A DNA stretch of 64,000 bases. Origin: Orthonyx spaldingii. Lineage: Eukaryota > Chordata > Aves > Passeriformes > Orthonychidae. The notes below the pieces were generated by a model. That model was given only the letters and a program-made list of their open reading frames with translations, was not told the origin of the DNA and did no database searches. The translations under genes were made by a program, and so were the position numbers. Shown one piece after another: positions 43,701-58,700 of the stretch. Every line of letters starts with the position of its first letter. The stretch's first letter is position 1. The stretch is from assembly GCA_013397795.1 (NCBI GenBank), contig VZTJ01000753.1:62001-126000 (forward strand). Direction: 5' to 3'.

Positions 43701-46700
43701 ATAAAACATCCTTTCCTCATTCACAAGTTTAAATTGGGGGATAAAGAGAGTGATCAGCCTGACAAGAGCAAGAGAAAGGGTCTGGTAATGTTTGGTGATA
43801 GTAGGAAGGAGAAGAATTGATCATTCCTCAAAGAGTGATCACTCCTCATTCACTTGATTCTGAAAATATATAATTCCTATACTGGTACCAGGGAAAGTAT
43901 AATCTTTGCTATCCCTGGGAAAATTTCAGGTATGCCTGCTCCAAGAAGTACACTTAATATCCTTGTTTGTATGCTGACAAATCAGCCTTCATTCCAGAAA
44001 TGGCACAGGTCTCCAAGGAAAGAATAACATTTCTCTTCCAGAGTACTCGTGGCCTGAGGCTGATCTCTGTAAACTGTCTACAACAGGTTTCTCTGCTTTC
44101 CCCTATTACAAAGATGTTGGAACAGGAATGCAGGAAATTAGTGTGGTAACAAACACTGTGCTAAACACAACCATCTATATTTGGAGCTGGACTCTCCTTT
44201 GTGCTAAATCCTGCTTACCTGCACAGGAAGCTATAAAAGGATCTTGAAGTGGATAAAATTATTAGAATCAGAGGCTTTAAACAGTACATGGAACACACCA
44301 ATTTGAAAGACATGTTTTAATATGACTTACTGGTGTAAAGAGCATAAAACAGGTAATCTAAAGGAGACTTATCATTGTCTAAATTGGTCATAGCAGCTTC
44401 ATGCTGAAGTGGAGTTTGTACTTGATAACAGAGATAAGTAAAATAAAATACCCTATGAACATCTTCACATACTCAATGATGATCATGTTTTTAGATTAGT
44501 ATGTTAGAAGAAATATGATTAATATGGTTATGTTCTCCTGAAGACACATGTCTCAAAAAAACCTAGGAAGCATCCCACACCATTTCCCCATTCTTGCAGA
44601 AGGTTAGGAAGAGTCATTTAAAAATGGCAGGACCATATTGACAAGAAAATCCCATTTCTTAAATGTCTTTTAGGACCAAACTGCCTCTGTTCTATCCAGT
44701 TGCTGGTTTTGTTAGGACCTGTACATCACTAGGAAAGCTTCCTGTTACAATAGGTTATTTTTGAACAAAGATAGGTTTCATTTGCCTTCTCTGAGAACTG
44801 GCATGTGTAAGTTCCTGTAATGGGTTTGAACAAATCATAATAAGAGTGGAAACATTAGACACTAACTACTTAATCCTGCAGTTATTTTATTAATTTTTTG
44901 TTTGTTATTAAGGTAGTAAATGTAATTGAAACGTTAATCTAGAATATTTACTAGGGCATTATGTCTACTCTATTTTCAATTCATGTTGCAGTGCTGTGGG
45001 TCAAAGACGGACTCGCTATTAGAAAAAAAAAGGAATTCTTGGATCTCTGCAGTTTTGACTTAAGGGATTGCGCTGCATTAATTGTACTCATTTTCTGCCC
45101 ACAGGGTGTAAAGAGATGATCAAACAGTTGGCAAGCCTTATATGACTTTGATATTGTTGTATCCTCACAACAATAGATCTGCAAAAGCAGGGATTTCTCC
45201 AGAAGTTAACCTATAGGGTAACTATTTTTGCAGGCAGTGTAGTGCAGGTGTAAAAAAGCTAGTGAGGGTGTGACCTTGGGGAGTTCTATACTTGGTACTT
45301 TCTGATTCAGATCATGGGTTCTTTTTGTTGAGCTTGGATAGAGTTACATGAAATATTTTTAAAACTAAGGGATATACATAGCACAAGGTGGAAGATGCTG
45401 GTGTTATTTTAAGTCTGTTTTCATGCAGCATAGAAAGTGACACAGTGTTTTGGATATTGTCCTGAGAAGAAAAGCCAAGAAATTCTGTTTTTAAATCCTG
45501 ATACTGACATTTACTCAGAGCCAGAAAGAATGAGGCAGCTCCTGAGGCACAGCTACCCCACTTTTGCTAGAGAATTGCTAATTCACCCCTAGTTACTGTA
45601 TTTTCAAAATGTAGAAACAACTCTTATATTATAAAGGTTAACCAGATAGTGTATGACAAAGTGCTTTGAAGATTGAGTATTGAAGAAATTATATACTTTT
45701 AAATAGGGCTCAGTATTTAATAATGTATCAGATAGCTGGCTCCTGTTCCCTCTCTCTTGCAACAATCTTGCAATTTGTTTTAATGACAATAGGATGATCT
45801 CCAGAGTTTCTACAATTTTCATCCACATTTTATTTGAAGACTGCAATGCCTGTTATAAATGACTTTTTGTGTTGTCTCCAACCCCAGTTCCAGGTAGCAC
45901 TTTTAATCCTGTGATGATTCAGGACACAAAACAGCTACTTAAGCCATATGATCCTTTAGTGTTTTAGATACTTTATCATGTATCTGAATTCCAGCATTAT
46001 GTTAGATGCACATTTTCTCTACTTTCATTGCTCGTTATCCACTATTCAAAAAGAAAGCCAGTGGTTCCATCAGCTGAATACTTCAGTATATAGATATGAT
46101 CAAAGTGAAATCATGACAAATAAACAGCATAGGAAATGCATAATTGTACAATTGTAGACAGAAGACTCAAGTGTGTGCCCACTTACTGTATTTGGACTGG
46201 AGAGAACTATTGTTTAGTAAGAATAATTTCCCAGCTATGGGAAAATAAAATTTCTGGCATATCTCTTAATCTGAAAATTCAGGGGAATTTAGAACTGCAT
46301 GTGAAATTTGTGGTTAAGACCCAGCTCTGGGGAAAGTAGAAGTGTTGATGAAGTAAGTCATGGTAAAATGATGACAGAGAAATCTGTGAGATAAATGGTG
46401 TGATAAATCTTTGAGGGTCTGCCAAGAGAGATTTTTTTTGTTGCTGTTCTTGTACTCTATTCCATGTGCATACTTCTGTCAATTCTCATAGACAGGTAAT
46501 CAGGTGCTGAGCTGACTGTCTCATTAGTCTGGGTGGATATGGAAGTTTTTGGAAGTTGCACCAGTTTCCCTCTGCACATGGGAATAGGCAATGCTGTATG
46601 GCACTCTTTCACATCCTTGACCTGAGAACTTCACTTCAGGAGTGGTGGACAGCGGTGGTGACCTCGGGTGCTTGTAGCCTGAGCTGGTGCTGAGCCCCTG

Positions 46701-49700
46701 GCCTTGTGCCATTGGCATTTTGGGTGAGTTGTAGCTCTTGCTTATTCCTGTCTACTCCCCAGCTCATTCCAAACAGCATGGCTGCACTCTGGCTTTGCAC
46801 TCTTTCACAAGAGCTTCTCTCATCTCACACCTCAGGTGTTGGGAGAATGAAGTGAGAACATGGCCCAGGCTTCCTCATGTGTCAGAGCCCCACACAACAG
46901 GTAGGCAGGATATTATGTGACCATACCCTTGCTGATGGACACAGGGCTGTGCAGGATGTGTGTCTCTTCCCAATGTAGACATCCAGACACATTCTAGTGG
47001 GAATTCCCAGCCATTGCTGCAGAAGCTTATAGGGCTACAATAGTACTTAAAGTTCAGGCTTTCTCAAACCTCTGGAACAGAATTTGGTCTGTACTAAGTA
47101 AATTGTATTGAATTTAGAATCTGTTGTTGACTTCCAGTTAAATCAACAAACATGAAACAATTAAATACACTGCTTGCTAACTGCACAGAAGATGTATGTG
47201 TTCTATTACGTCTCATTCTGTTATTTTTGTCCTTTGGTTAATAAATATAATAAACATGCCCAACCTAAATACATTACTGCAGGATGCTAATATACTGAGG
47301 ATATTGAATATAATAGTTGTCCTGGAGAAATCGTCCAACAGAACAAATAAAAAAATACACAAATAATTTTATATGATTTGATGTGATTATTGTGTCTTAA
47401 ATTTCTAAGGACAACAATTATCACTCTAACTGCTTTCTCAGAAGTCCTAAACAGCAAGATAGAGGAACAAAGGATGACCGCCAGAGTCACAGACCAGTAA
47501 CAGACTTAGACTATCTATAGTGAATTTCACTCTGGTTTATTTTAAACAGTTGATTGTACAGCATATACATAACTAAGGGACTCTTTTCTAAGAGAAATAA
47601 AACTAGTAATAAGTAATATATTTTTGCTTTATGGAGGTATATATTCATGAACATAAATTTATCCAACCTTGGTCAAGCTTTGGTTATCTCTCAGAAATCT
47701 TCTCGTATTTTATGCAAAATATATTTTCTGAGAAATTATTTAATTCAAAGCAAGCCAGCTACATTTTTCAGTAAAACAAACAAAATTCCCAAATTCAGAG
47801 CTTTCAAGCACACAAGAATGTTGAACTAATCACTCAGTATTATTTTGTGTTCTTTTATAAAGGTTTCAACACTGCAATTTAAATCAGCAGGCTACCTGTT
47901 CAACATGATTTTCAGAGAGATTCCAACTGAGCCCTGATCTGTAAAAGTATATACTTTAAAAATGTTCTCGTTTTTGTAGTACATGTGCTCAAGGATTAAA
48001 TGAAAGAGTGAAATCAAGGTGTGTGTGAAGGCCTATTTTTAGTTTTGCATTTTCTGTAGCCAGGTTGGTTACAAATAGGATGTGTGAACTCTGGAGTAAG
48101 AATTGAAATGCAGACCACAACCATGTATTTCTTGAAATAGCACATGGTTAAATAAATACTGATTCTTTTACTTCTGCATGAGCAATGCTCCATGGATTTA
48201 TTCAATAAATAAAAAACCCCATGAAATTGATGCTTTGAGCCTTCAGAGTCTTCACACATCCTTGCAAGACCAGCGCAAGAAACCCACTTACTCTTTCTGT
48301 CATTTTTCTGTTATCAATCACGTAATTCATATCAAAGGAGTTGAATCAGAGCCTGTTATACATATACATAGAGCAGATAGCTCTGAAACCAGCTTCGTTG
48401 AAATACAAAGTTGTTCTTTGTAGGGAACAGCTCTAGTCTTCTCGGTGTTGAAGATGTTCCCATATAAATAGTATTTCCTTAGTTTTCCAGTGGTCAGGCT
48501 TGGTTGGTTTTGCCATTTTGGGCTGTCATTGTGTTCCATTTCCAAAATATGCCTGAAAGAGGCCTGTGCTTTAATCTCCATGTGACTGCTGGATTTTTAT
48601 GTTCCAAACACCCACCATCCCAACTGCAATATATCTAAAATATGATCTATAGCTTCCTGCAAATTTACATAGAAGTTCACAAATATTAGTCATTTTGAGG
48701 AATCACACTCGTTTAATACCAACAACCATTACATGCCAAATAACTTCTAGTTTCCTTACTGTGCACTTGTATTGGTAAAAATTATTTGTGTCATGCAGAA
48801 TTGCAGAGCAGTGTAGATGAGTCCTTGTATGGCCTCATATCACTTTAAGTATACTGCTTGAAGGCTGTGCATCAAAGCATTTTGTGCATCATTAGCTTGT
48901 TCCTTGCCAGATGACGTGGTACCCACACAAATATTACCATCTGGTAACTTCTGCTTAAAGCAGCTGTTGTCAGAATATTCCAGAATTTTAATCACTCTCT
49001 AGATTTCTAAATGCCCAAGTCAAGATACCTTTGATCTCATTGCAGACAGAAGAGCTTCTTGGATGACAGGGCTGCACTACAGTGTGCTGATCTCCTCCTT
49101 GAGCTGTGCCCAGGCACAAAAGGGCCATGTTCCAGATATAGGTTCTTAGATGACAGTCGACTTGCTCTAGGATAACTTCCTGTGGGAACATCTTTCAGGT
49201 CATACTGAAAGAACTGAGGAGTATGCAAGAGAACAAGAGTTGTCCACTAAATTGTGATGGTCTCAAAGTTGCTTTGGCTCTTGAGTTTTAAGGTAGGATG
49301 CAACTGAAAGCATGCTGTTTGTTTTGGTGTGATGCTTGCTAATGAGTGTGCGTTGATAAAAACAGCTACTTTTAGGTTTTGGGATATTTGGGTCAGATAA
49401 AAATAAAACTCTGAAACAGCCTGGGCTAAAAAGGAAAGGAATCTTCTATACAGCTTTGCAAATGGGAAAATCCAAAAGAACAAATATTCAATGTGGTTTT
49501 TTTCATGGGGATTTATCTATAATTTCAGAAGGACACAGTAGTGAGAAGATATTGATCAAAAAACTGGCAAGAATAGATCTTGCATTACTGACATATAATA
49601 GGTGTGAAAACTTATCCTTCATTTCCTTGAGTCACCATAAAGTTTACATTTTAAGACATAGGAATTTCTTGTAGACATTTCTGTGTAATATAGTAGCAAG

Positions 49701-52700
49701 GAATAGTATTGACTTAGCTACAGACACTGAATGTAATTATTTCTCTACCAGCACAAATGTGGATTTTTGTTCAGTGGATTCAGTACCTTGTTTTCCAGCC
49801 AGTGGACTTTTGTTGTTGGCACAACATGTAATTACTATGACCCATTGTTGTAACTATAGAAAACAACTATATGTTGCTGAAAATTATGATTCCTTCTAGG
49901 AACTTTTGGAGGAGAGAAAACTGGGAGAATTATTGCTATATCAGTGGGTAAAATGTAGCCCTCTACAGAAGAATTCCATTGGCATGGGATTTCTGGAAAA
50001 CAACAGAATGAGGGTAAAAAGTCAGTGGACACATTCTTTAAAAGTTTAACACAAAAGAGTTCAAATATAAATTCTCCATCATCTGGTTTTGCTAATCACC
50101 AAGACAAACAAACAAAACNATTCTGTAATATTTTATTTCCCTGAACCTTAAAAATTTGTAAACTGTTGTTTTTCACATACCCTTCTTATATACTGGCCAA
50201 AATTTGTATTCATATTTGCCATGCAGCCCTTAAAAAAGCACCAGCTGCAAAGACTGGGCTACTCTCCTAGAAAGTGCAGATACTAATGTCATTCCTAGGG
50301 AATGCTCTTTGGGAGTGTTTTCCAGTGTAGACACTGGTGTAGACAGATATCACAAAGAGAGAGAAGTGTTTTACTGTGGTTCTTGTGTTTTGCAGATCCT
50401 CAAAGCTCTCCTTTCCTGCTGAATTCTTATGATTAATTTTTTTCCACATTTGTGGCAGCTGAAGTTGTGTGGGATTGGTATCTGCCTGTCCCATGGAGTC
50501 TAGGAAAAGGTTGGAGTACTTGCCTTTGCAAAGGCCTTGTAGTTGCAGATATGTCATTGTTGGTGTCTTCTGCCATTGGCTGGCACTGCATGTTTCCTGC
50601 TATTTGTAGGGAACTTCCTGCTCAGTTCTGGCAGAATGGCTGAATACCCTCTTACCTGACACTGCCACTTCTCCCCAAGTGATTAAGGGACTCGATCTCC
50701 TAGTTTTTCCACAGATATTGTTGCTGGTTTGGTTCATGGCAGAACACAAGTCAAGAGTGAGCCACATTTGTCCTGTGTTAAATGGCTATACAGAAATAGC
50801 ACAGGAGATTAATTTGGATGAATATGCTGAAACAGAGTATATATGAGGACATATACTTTCTGCATTCCACTCACTCATGTTTAATGCATATCCTTTATTT
50901 TGTATGCATATCAGTCCAGGCAAGAGAGTGGGTTTCTGCAAAGCACTTTGTTTTTCCTTTTCTCTGGCTCCTCTGAAGGCAGAGACACGCTCAATGCACC
51001 CACACTCTTTTATGCATATCTACTGCTGTTCATCAGTCAGAGAGCCACAGTCAGATCATCAAGGCACTTTGCAACCTTTGTCATGTGCAGTTGCTGGTGT
51101 ATTTTTCCCCCTTCCAGCACATAATTGCCCAGTCCCTACTTTGTCATAGATTTAATAAGATATTTTTCTCAACCATTCAAGTGCTCTTGTTAAAGTACAA
51201 TTATAGCAATTATATTAAGGAAAGTTATGAGCTGAAAAAATGTACAAAGCCTTATTTTGAAATGAGGTAATATTAGCAACGAAAATGACATGAAGCTTGG
51301 AATTTGACCAAGATAGAACAGATTAAAGAAGACTAGTTTTTATACCATGATATTTTTTGAAAATCATAGCAGTGTTGAAAGAACTGGGAGTATCACAACG
51401 ATGCTGATTTGGAAAAGACAAAGGAATTAGATTGTTTTGTTTTCACACTTCAGTAGATCAAGAGCGATTCCATTCAAGCAAATATAATTCTGCCAATAGA
51501 TAACCAAATGAAATAGGAGGAGAACTGACTTAGAGAATCCTTTGAAAGCATTATGCACAAGTCAAGTCTGACATTTTCTAATTTCTCTGTTGAAAAAAAA
51601 GCAAAACAAAGATGACTCCTCTTTGTTTACTCTTGTGCCCTAAACAACATAGGCAAGTGTATGGATGCCAAATGTCATTTCAGTATTCATTACATATATG
51701 CATGCACTCTACTGGTAGAGAAATCATGGCACTTTGTAGGGCATTTTGCTGCCTCTTACTCGTCCAGTTTGACAGATTAAACTTCAGAATAATTAATCAT
51801 CAGGAAGAAGTGAGCCTGCAAAGCCATGGCATTTCATCCGTACTTGGCTTCCCTTAACAAAACTCTCCATAGGCAGAACACAAACAACAAGCTGTATCTC
51901 CCGTGAACCATCTGATATGATTGAATTTCTGCTTGGTACACCAGCAGTGGTCTGCCTTGTGCATTAGGAAGAGACCACGAGAGTAGTCTGATTTTATCAA
52001 GGCTACTTGTGCAACACTTATATTTCTATGAGTTTGAGAGGATGTAGGGCACAGATGACTTTCTGAATCGTTTTACATGATTGACTGATCAGGTCAGATA
52101 TCCTGCTTTCTACAACTGCCATGACCTAAACACTTCACACGTGCAAATAGCAACTACTCAGATGTTGCCAGCTTAAAGAAAGACGGAAAGCTACTTCTGT
52201 CTGCTCCTGTCTCAGCTTCAAGAATTTAAACAAACTATCCATATTCCTTAATCAATAGTTAACATTGTTTTAAAGCCAGCTCCAAAATACTGCCTGAACG
52301 TATATACTTCTGTTATTACAACAAAATAACGTTATTGGAAAGTCTCTTTTTGTAAAGCAAAGAGGAATCTATTGTCTTTGAACTGCAAGTTAGAAAAATG
52401 TAAGTCCTCTTCTCCCCCTCTCTTATATAAGCATGATAATAAGCTCTTAACTGAGCGTATCTCAAAAATGAGAGAAGGAGAATCTGCAGCTTGCTCTGCA
52501 ACACTACTGATGGAACTATTTCTGGTACTAAATTTTGTTCAGTTGTAAATCTGTGTTGGCTTGAGCCCTCAGCCACCAGCTATGGATTTAATCAATGTTT
52601 GGAGCTGGATGAATAATTCAGTATGATCTATTCTCTTTCAGCTTGTGAAATCCACCTTCAGGTTTCATCTCTCTCATGTATATTTCCAGATACTACCTGA

Positions 52701-55700
52701 ATCCTTTCAAAACTGTTCTTGTCTCCCTTTAGGATAATGGTTCAAATAACATGAGCAGTCTCTCTAGTACTGCAAGGAAATCTGCTTAAACAGCAACAAA
52801 TAAAAAATGTTGTGCAACAGCAAACCTGCAAAATTCAGCCCTGATGTTTCAGTCCCTGAGTTAAATGGGTACATAGTTGATATTCCAGCAGGGGTGAAGC
52901 GAATGGCACAGTTCCCATAGACTTGTAAAAGAGACTGATTTCAGATTAGGTCCCAGTCCCTGCATGCGAGAATGTGAAATTCAGGGTTGTGAACGCAGAT
53001 TTGAAATGTGTTTTCCATGTTCAGCTCTATGAAATATCTCTTGTCAGTTTAATAAAGAGATAACTGCAATTGTTGAACTGTAAATATTTGTATGAATGCT
53101 TATTCAAACTCTTTTATATCAGTTTTATGCAGAAAAGTTCGTATTGGCAAGGTCAAATTATAACATTCTTACAATAAAAAGATCAGATTAAGTTTTCTGT
53201 TTTGAATGACCTGGTGTGAAATAATAACAGATGATTCATTCCACCTTCCAAAAGCATGGTTTGACTGCTTAGACACAATATAAACTTGGTGGAAAATGTT
53301 GAGATTTAGGAGTGGGGATGGTTATTTGCAAGTTTAGAATGTCTTTACTGGAGAAGCTGTTCTATAGCAGTCCTATCCCTGGAGTAAATGACCACCCTGT
53401 CTCTGATTGTCTTTGTATTTTGGGCTTTCTTTTTCTGGTTTTGCTAGACCTCCACTGCATTATGTGTTTGAGTTAATGTACTTCATGTCTTTCATTCTCC
53501 GTTAGATGGTAAAAGACAAGGTGCAGTATTCAATGCAACTTATTTCTAATAGCTAAGTAAGATTTCTTTCTTTTTTTTCCCCTGTTTCTATGTACCTTCC
53601 CCCCAGAACTCAATCTTTTCACTGCACACATTTAGCTACTGATATCAAGAAAACAAAATTATACATTTTTAAAACAATCAAGGTGTGACAGTTAATGGTG
53701 TTATGTTGAAATAGGCATAATGTGGTGATGTCATGGGCAGCAGACTGATGTTCTTAATTATTCATTTTCATGCTTTTAGGTGCTTGGATTTTTAATGTAA
53801 TGTAATTGGTATCATTTTATCACATTGTTACATTAGTACCTTCAGTTGGATTTAGGGATATGTGTGGTGATTTGTTTTTTATTTCTGGTAACTGGCAATG
53901 TTTGGATGAAGTGCAGAAACAACGTGCAAAATGACAGGTTGGTGAGAAGAAAGGTCAGAGAGATATAATTTCCACATCACAGGGAAGACATAGGCTAAAC
54001 AAGGTTGTCAAACAGTTTTTCTCTTGCTACTTGTGTTGTGACAGAGCTGCTGCAAAGATTTCCAGCAATGTGGGAAGGAACATTCATTTCTGTTGTAAAA
54101 GTTAATGGTTGAGGCTAAGGCTGGGATTGGGTTAACTGCTCCTGTCATGATTATAAGTGGTGGCAAGAAAACTAAGTTGAGTTTGGTTACTTACATTGCC
54201 CTGACTTATTCCTCAGCTTTCCCTGGAACAGTCGAAACCACTTTACCTTATAAAGGATTTGGGATAGACAAAAGCTATGAAAGCTTCTGCAGTTTTCCTG
54301 TCCCTCTCTTCAACTTGCTTTTCCAAGTTGTTGCAGTCCATGTAGTAGAGATGGAGTCCTCTCCTGTATTCATCTTTGCCTGTACTTCTTTTTTCCCATC
54401 TACTCTGATTGTTGCTGGCCTTGAAATGTAAATTTATTTGTCACAGGAGTAGGAGAACACCTCTGTATCCACATAAGACATTTCTTGACTGTGAAACCAA
54501 TGCCACAGGAGGAAGCAGGAACAGGATCCATTTTTGGTATGACTCTTCCCTCACCTGGTGAATTGGTGAGGAGTAAATTCCCTTCCTCAAGCACACCAGT
54601 TAGCAGCATCTCTCCGTATTGCTGTAGGAAGAAATATATGCTTTCAACAATCTATGAATAAAACCCAAATATCCATAAGTCCATGGAAAAACAATACAGT
54701 TCACAGCAACTTTAAAGTCCTTTGTCCTTTGGAATAGTTTGCATACAGATTTAAACAGATTCACTTTTTAGCAGTGATTCTCTATACTTTGTATAGAAAT
54801 GACTGGAAATATTTCTGTTTACTCCTTTTGCCTTTTGGGCAAGAAATGTTATTATATTTCAGATCATGACCTAAAAATATCTAATGCCCTCTGTTTAAGT
54901 GCAATGGAGAACATTTTGATTTTCATGGATGCTAGTTTGGATTTAGCGGCTCAGTTCTTATTCATCTTTCAGACCATTAAATCTGACATATATACTCCAT
55001 GGGAAATAGAAATCGTTTTGTTCCTCATGGTTATGAAATCATTAGAAAGGATAAGGTACATCTATAATGGATGTCCATTAATATAATTATTGTATTTAAT
55101 AATAGTCAACCTGCAGGCTTGGATTTTCTTAATGCTGTTACTGAGAGAGTTACTAATATTGACCTTTCCAAAGGACTATGGAGATTTTGCCTTCCTTCAG
55201 ATGAAGGCAATTGGAGGTGTGCACAGCACCCCCACCATCTGGAATACACTGCCCAGCAGCATTGGAAGAGAAATACAACTGTTAGGCAGGCTCTTGGTTC
55301 AACCCATTTATGTGTTGATGTTTCTCGGGTAAGATTTTTCACCTCTCTACTATAGCAATGGAGATATGAGACTTATAGCAGAAATTCTGAGTGGGTGGTG
55401 GGGATGTGAACAACTTAGGAAGCCAGTCTTGCTCCAGTGATGCTACTTGGATGGCAGTCAGACTCATCAGAAAGGCTCATTACAATTTCCTAATGTCACA
55501 TTGCTATCATCCAACAAAACAGCTTAATTGAATGCAAACGACATGTGTGAAATGTTTGAGTGTCTGGCGTCACCTATTTTATGTATAAATATTTAAATAT
55601 TATCTTCTGGGGGTATTGTTTTTCTAACACGCAGCTCTGTTTTTCTAAGACAGACCAGCCATCCATCTGCCTCAAATATACAAAAGCACCCATCTTTTCT

Positions 55701-58700
55701 ATAACTGAAATGTACTCTTGTATAATTGAAACAAAGTTTTAGTCAGTTTCTGAAAAGTGACAGTAAATAACTCAATTTTCATGCTAGGGATATGGATTTA
55801 TACTGTCTCTTTCTAGTGATACAGTCTCACAGTCTTCAAATTAATCCTGGCTCCACAGACCTGTTGGGCATAACAAGTTACTGCAGATCTAGCTGCAGAC
55901 AGCATCCATCTGATTCTGTTCATCCAGAAGGAACAGAATCCAGCTTTCAAAATCCATCCTTGGCTGGGCTGAAGTTGGCAGTTCGTGAGCATGTATGAAG
56001 AGATCATCTGCTTAAGGAAAGGCTGTTTCTCTGTTCTTTGGAGGAGGATGATCTTATAAGAAAAAATGAATGCAGTAAATAGCTGAAAGCTGTGCCAGAT
56101 TAAAACAGGACAGAATTGGATTATTGGTTACCCACATTTCTCCCTTTCTGTACTCCATTCTCTCCTCCAAATTGGCAGCCTTTTCATGAACACTCATTCC
56201 TTCCCCTAACTGTTGGCTAAGAGGCCATTTCTAAGGCTGATGCAATATCATTCAAGATGAGAGTGCTTTTCTTAGAAACACAAGTTGTCATACTCCTATC
56301 ATTTCCCCTAAAAGCCAAATACATTCTTGTGCCACACTGTTCTGTGTAAAATGGCCGTAATACTTCATTTTTCCTTCCCAGACTATAATGACCACAGCAT
56401 AAATATTAATTTAACACCAACCTGGTGACTGCCAATAACTTACCTCACGGTTACATGGATTTTTCCATGGAGACATGGGGTGTCTTATTCTTGGGTGGAG
56501 TTCCACCTTAGCAAGGTGAGTAGGACTATGTTAATTGCACAGTCTCATTATTTCATTAGGCTTCAACCTTTGTGAGTCATCTGTTGTTTCCTTTTTCCCT
56601 TGTGAAGTAATGAATCTGTACTTTCCTTTGTTTTTCACTAAATTTTGAAATATTAATAGAACCTCTACTTGGTTGCTTTTTTTTTTCTATCAATCATTGC
56701 TTTTAAAACTCGTTTTGCGTCTTAGTCTTTCTGATTCTCTTATTGCATTCCAGTGCTGTTTCCTCATATTCAGTCTTGTGCTATTTTCCCATATCCATCC
56801 TTAGTCCTGTGGCTTTCGTACACTTTTAATACGATTTATAATCTTAAATATTAATATAAAGAAATTTTGTTAAGAATTGATACAAAATGTTGATTTCTTT
56901 TGCACCTTTCATGACAAGTACATAATTCTGGATATTCTTCTACATAAAAATAGCCACATAAATACTTGTACTCATTTGGATCTTTTAAATTCTTGTCACA
57001 CTGAATGAAAAGAATTTTCTCTTCAGTTTTGGGTTCATCATCTTTTACTTTCACTGCAGCTGTGGTTTTGTGTCAGTGTAATATGTAAACACAAAAATGT
57101 TCCTGTTGTTTAATAATACTTTTTGTGCCAACAGGTGCACATAGATGTCTATGTCTTTAAAAATATGATTTTGTATCTAAAATTCACAATATGGTTCCTC
57201 TGGATCTGTTTCCTATTTCTTAGATGAAAACAAGATCATCACAAATATTTTAATTTTACCTGAAATCAACGGTGTCAATACTACAGTTCTACCTGTGGTG
57301 TTGTTAAAAGTGCATAGGTTCAAACCTTTACCCTCCAACAGTATCAGTAGATCAGCATTTTGTAGGCATTGCATGATTTTTCTGTAATTGATGTGTAATT
57401 CAGGGACTGCAGAATTATGCAGGAGCAGTTTTATCCCTAATTATTCCCATTCTGGCACAGTTAAGGTACCTTATTTTGCCCAAGTATTTGTATTTCTACC
57501 GTAAAGTACAGTCAATATTGCCTCAGTAAAATAATATGAGATTGAATAGAGAAGCATTATAGAACTTGTATATAGAGGATTGGTTATTTTGGATTTATAT
57601 GTCTTTAAGAGGGGAGGAATTTTTATTTAGAAAAATGGTTTACATTTCTAACTCTTAGGAGTTGTTTGTGAGAATTTTCCAAAGTGCTTTTTGTCATTGA
57701 TTTCTAAAAGAATGAAATTAATCTGATAAGATTTGATAAGAATAATGCTTGCTTTGAATATTTTATTCTTAACACAATAATGTCACTCTTTCAGTGGTGC
57801 AGTTTATCCCTATAAATGGCATGACTGGTATGAATATATAAAAGAATACACTTTTAGGAAAGTTGTATCTTCACAGGGCAATACAGTTGATGTCGTCATT
57901 TAAATAAGGAAAACATTTGTCATTTCAACAAAGACAGTCACAGATTCAGTCAAAGAGTGCACTCCTGGTTTATTTACCCAAGCTCATTTAGGGATTGCTT
58001 GCTGAAGTGCTAAACTTGCCCATTTCAAGGGTTAGCAGGTTTACAGCCTACCTGTAGGGCAATTTTCAGGCGTTGTGGCTGATGTGAGAAGGAATAGCTG
58101 GAAGCTAAGAGGTAGCAAACAACAACAGCTTACTAAGAGCTGCTTCACTGTAAGGCAGCATGTGAGCACTCTCTGTTCCAGCACAAAGTCAGACAGTTTG
58201 GTTAAAATCAACACCTGCAATTCCTGAAACTCAGCTGGTTTTTGTCAAGAGGAAAAGGACATAACTTCAGGTGCAAGAGAGAGAGAGGCTTTAGGAAGAT
58301 GTTGAAGTCTGATTATTGGTTTTTTATCCCCCTGACAAGGACTAAGAGTACTCATGAGATGAAGCTTTGAGGGAGCAACTTTCCCACGTGTTCAGGTGTC
58401 TCTGTGCACTGGCTTTGAACCTGGGCTATGTTTGGAATTGGCCCATTTTCTCAGAAACTGGGAATTGAGGCCAATTACTCCAGATGATGAAGTAAATGGA
58501 TATCTTTAGCCTAGTATTTTTAGTAACTGGCTGGTGTTATTTGCCTTGTGGGACATTCAAGTGTTTCCTCTTTGTCTTTTCTGGTAGCTTTCCATGCCTT
58601 AGGTGTGAGGCAAGCATCTGAACTTTCCTGAACTTTGTCAGCAGTAAAGTCTTTTATTACCTTCTACAGAGAAGGGCAATTTGAGTAATTGGTTTTATTT

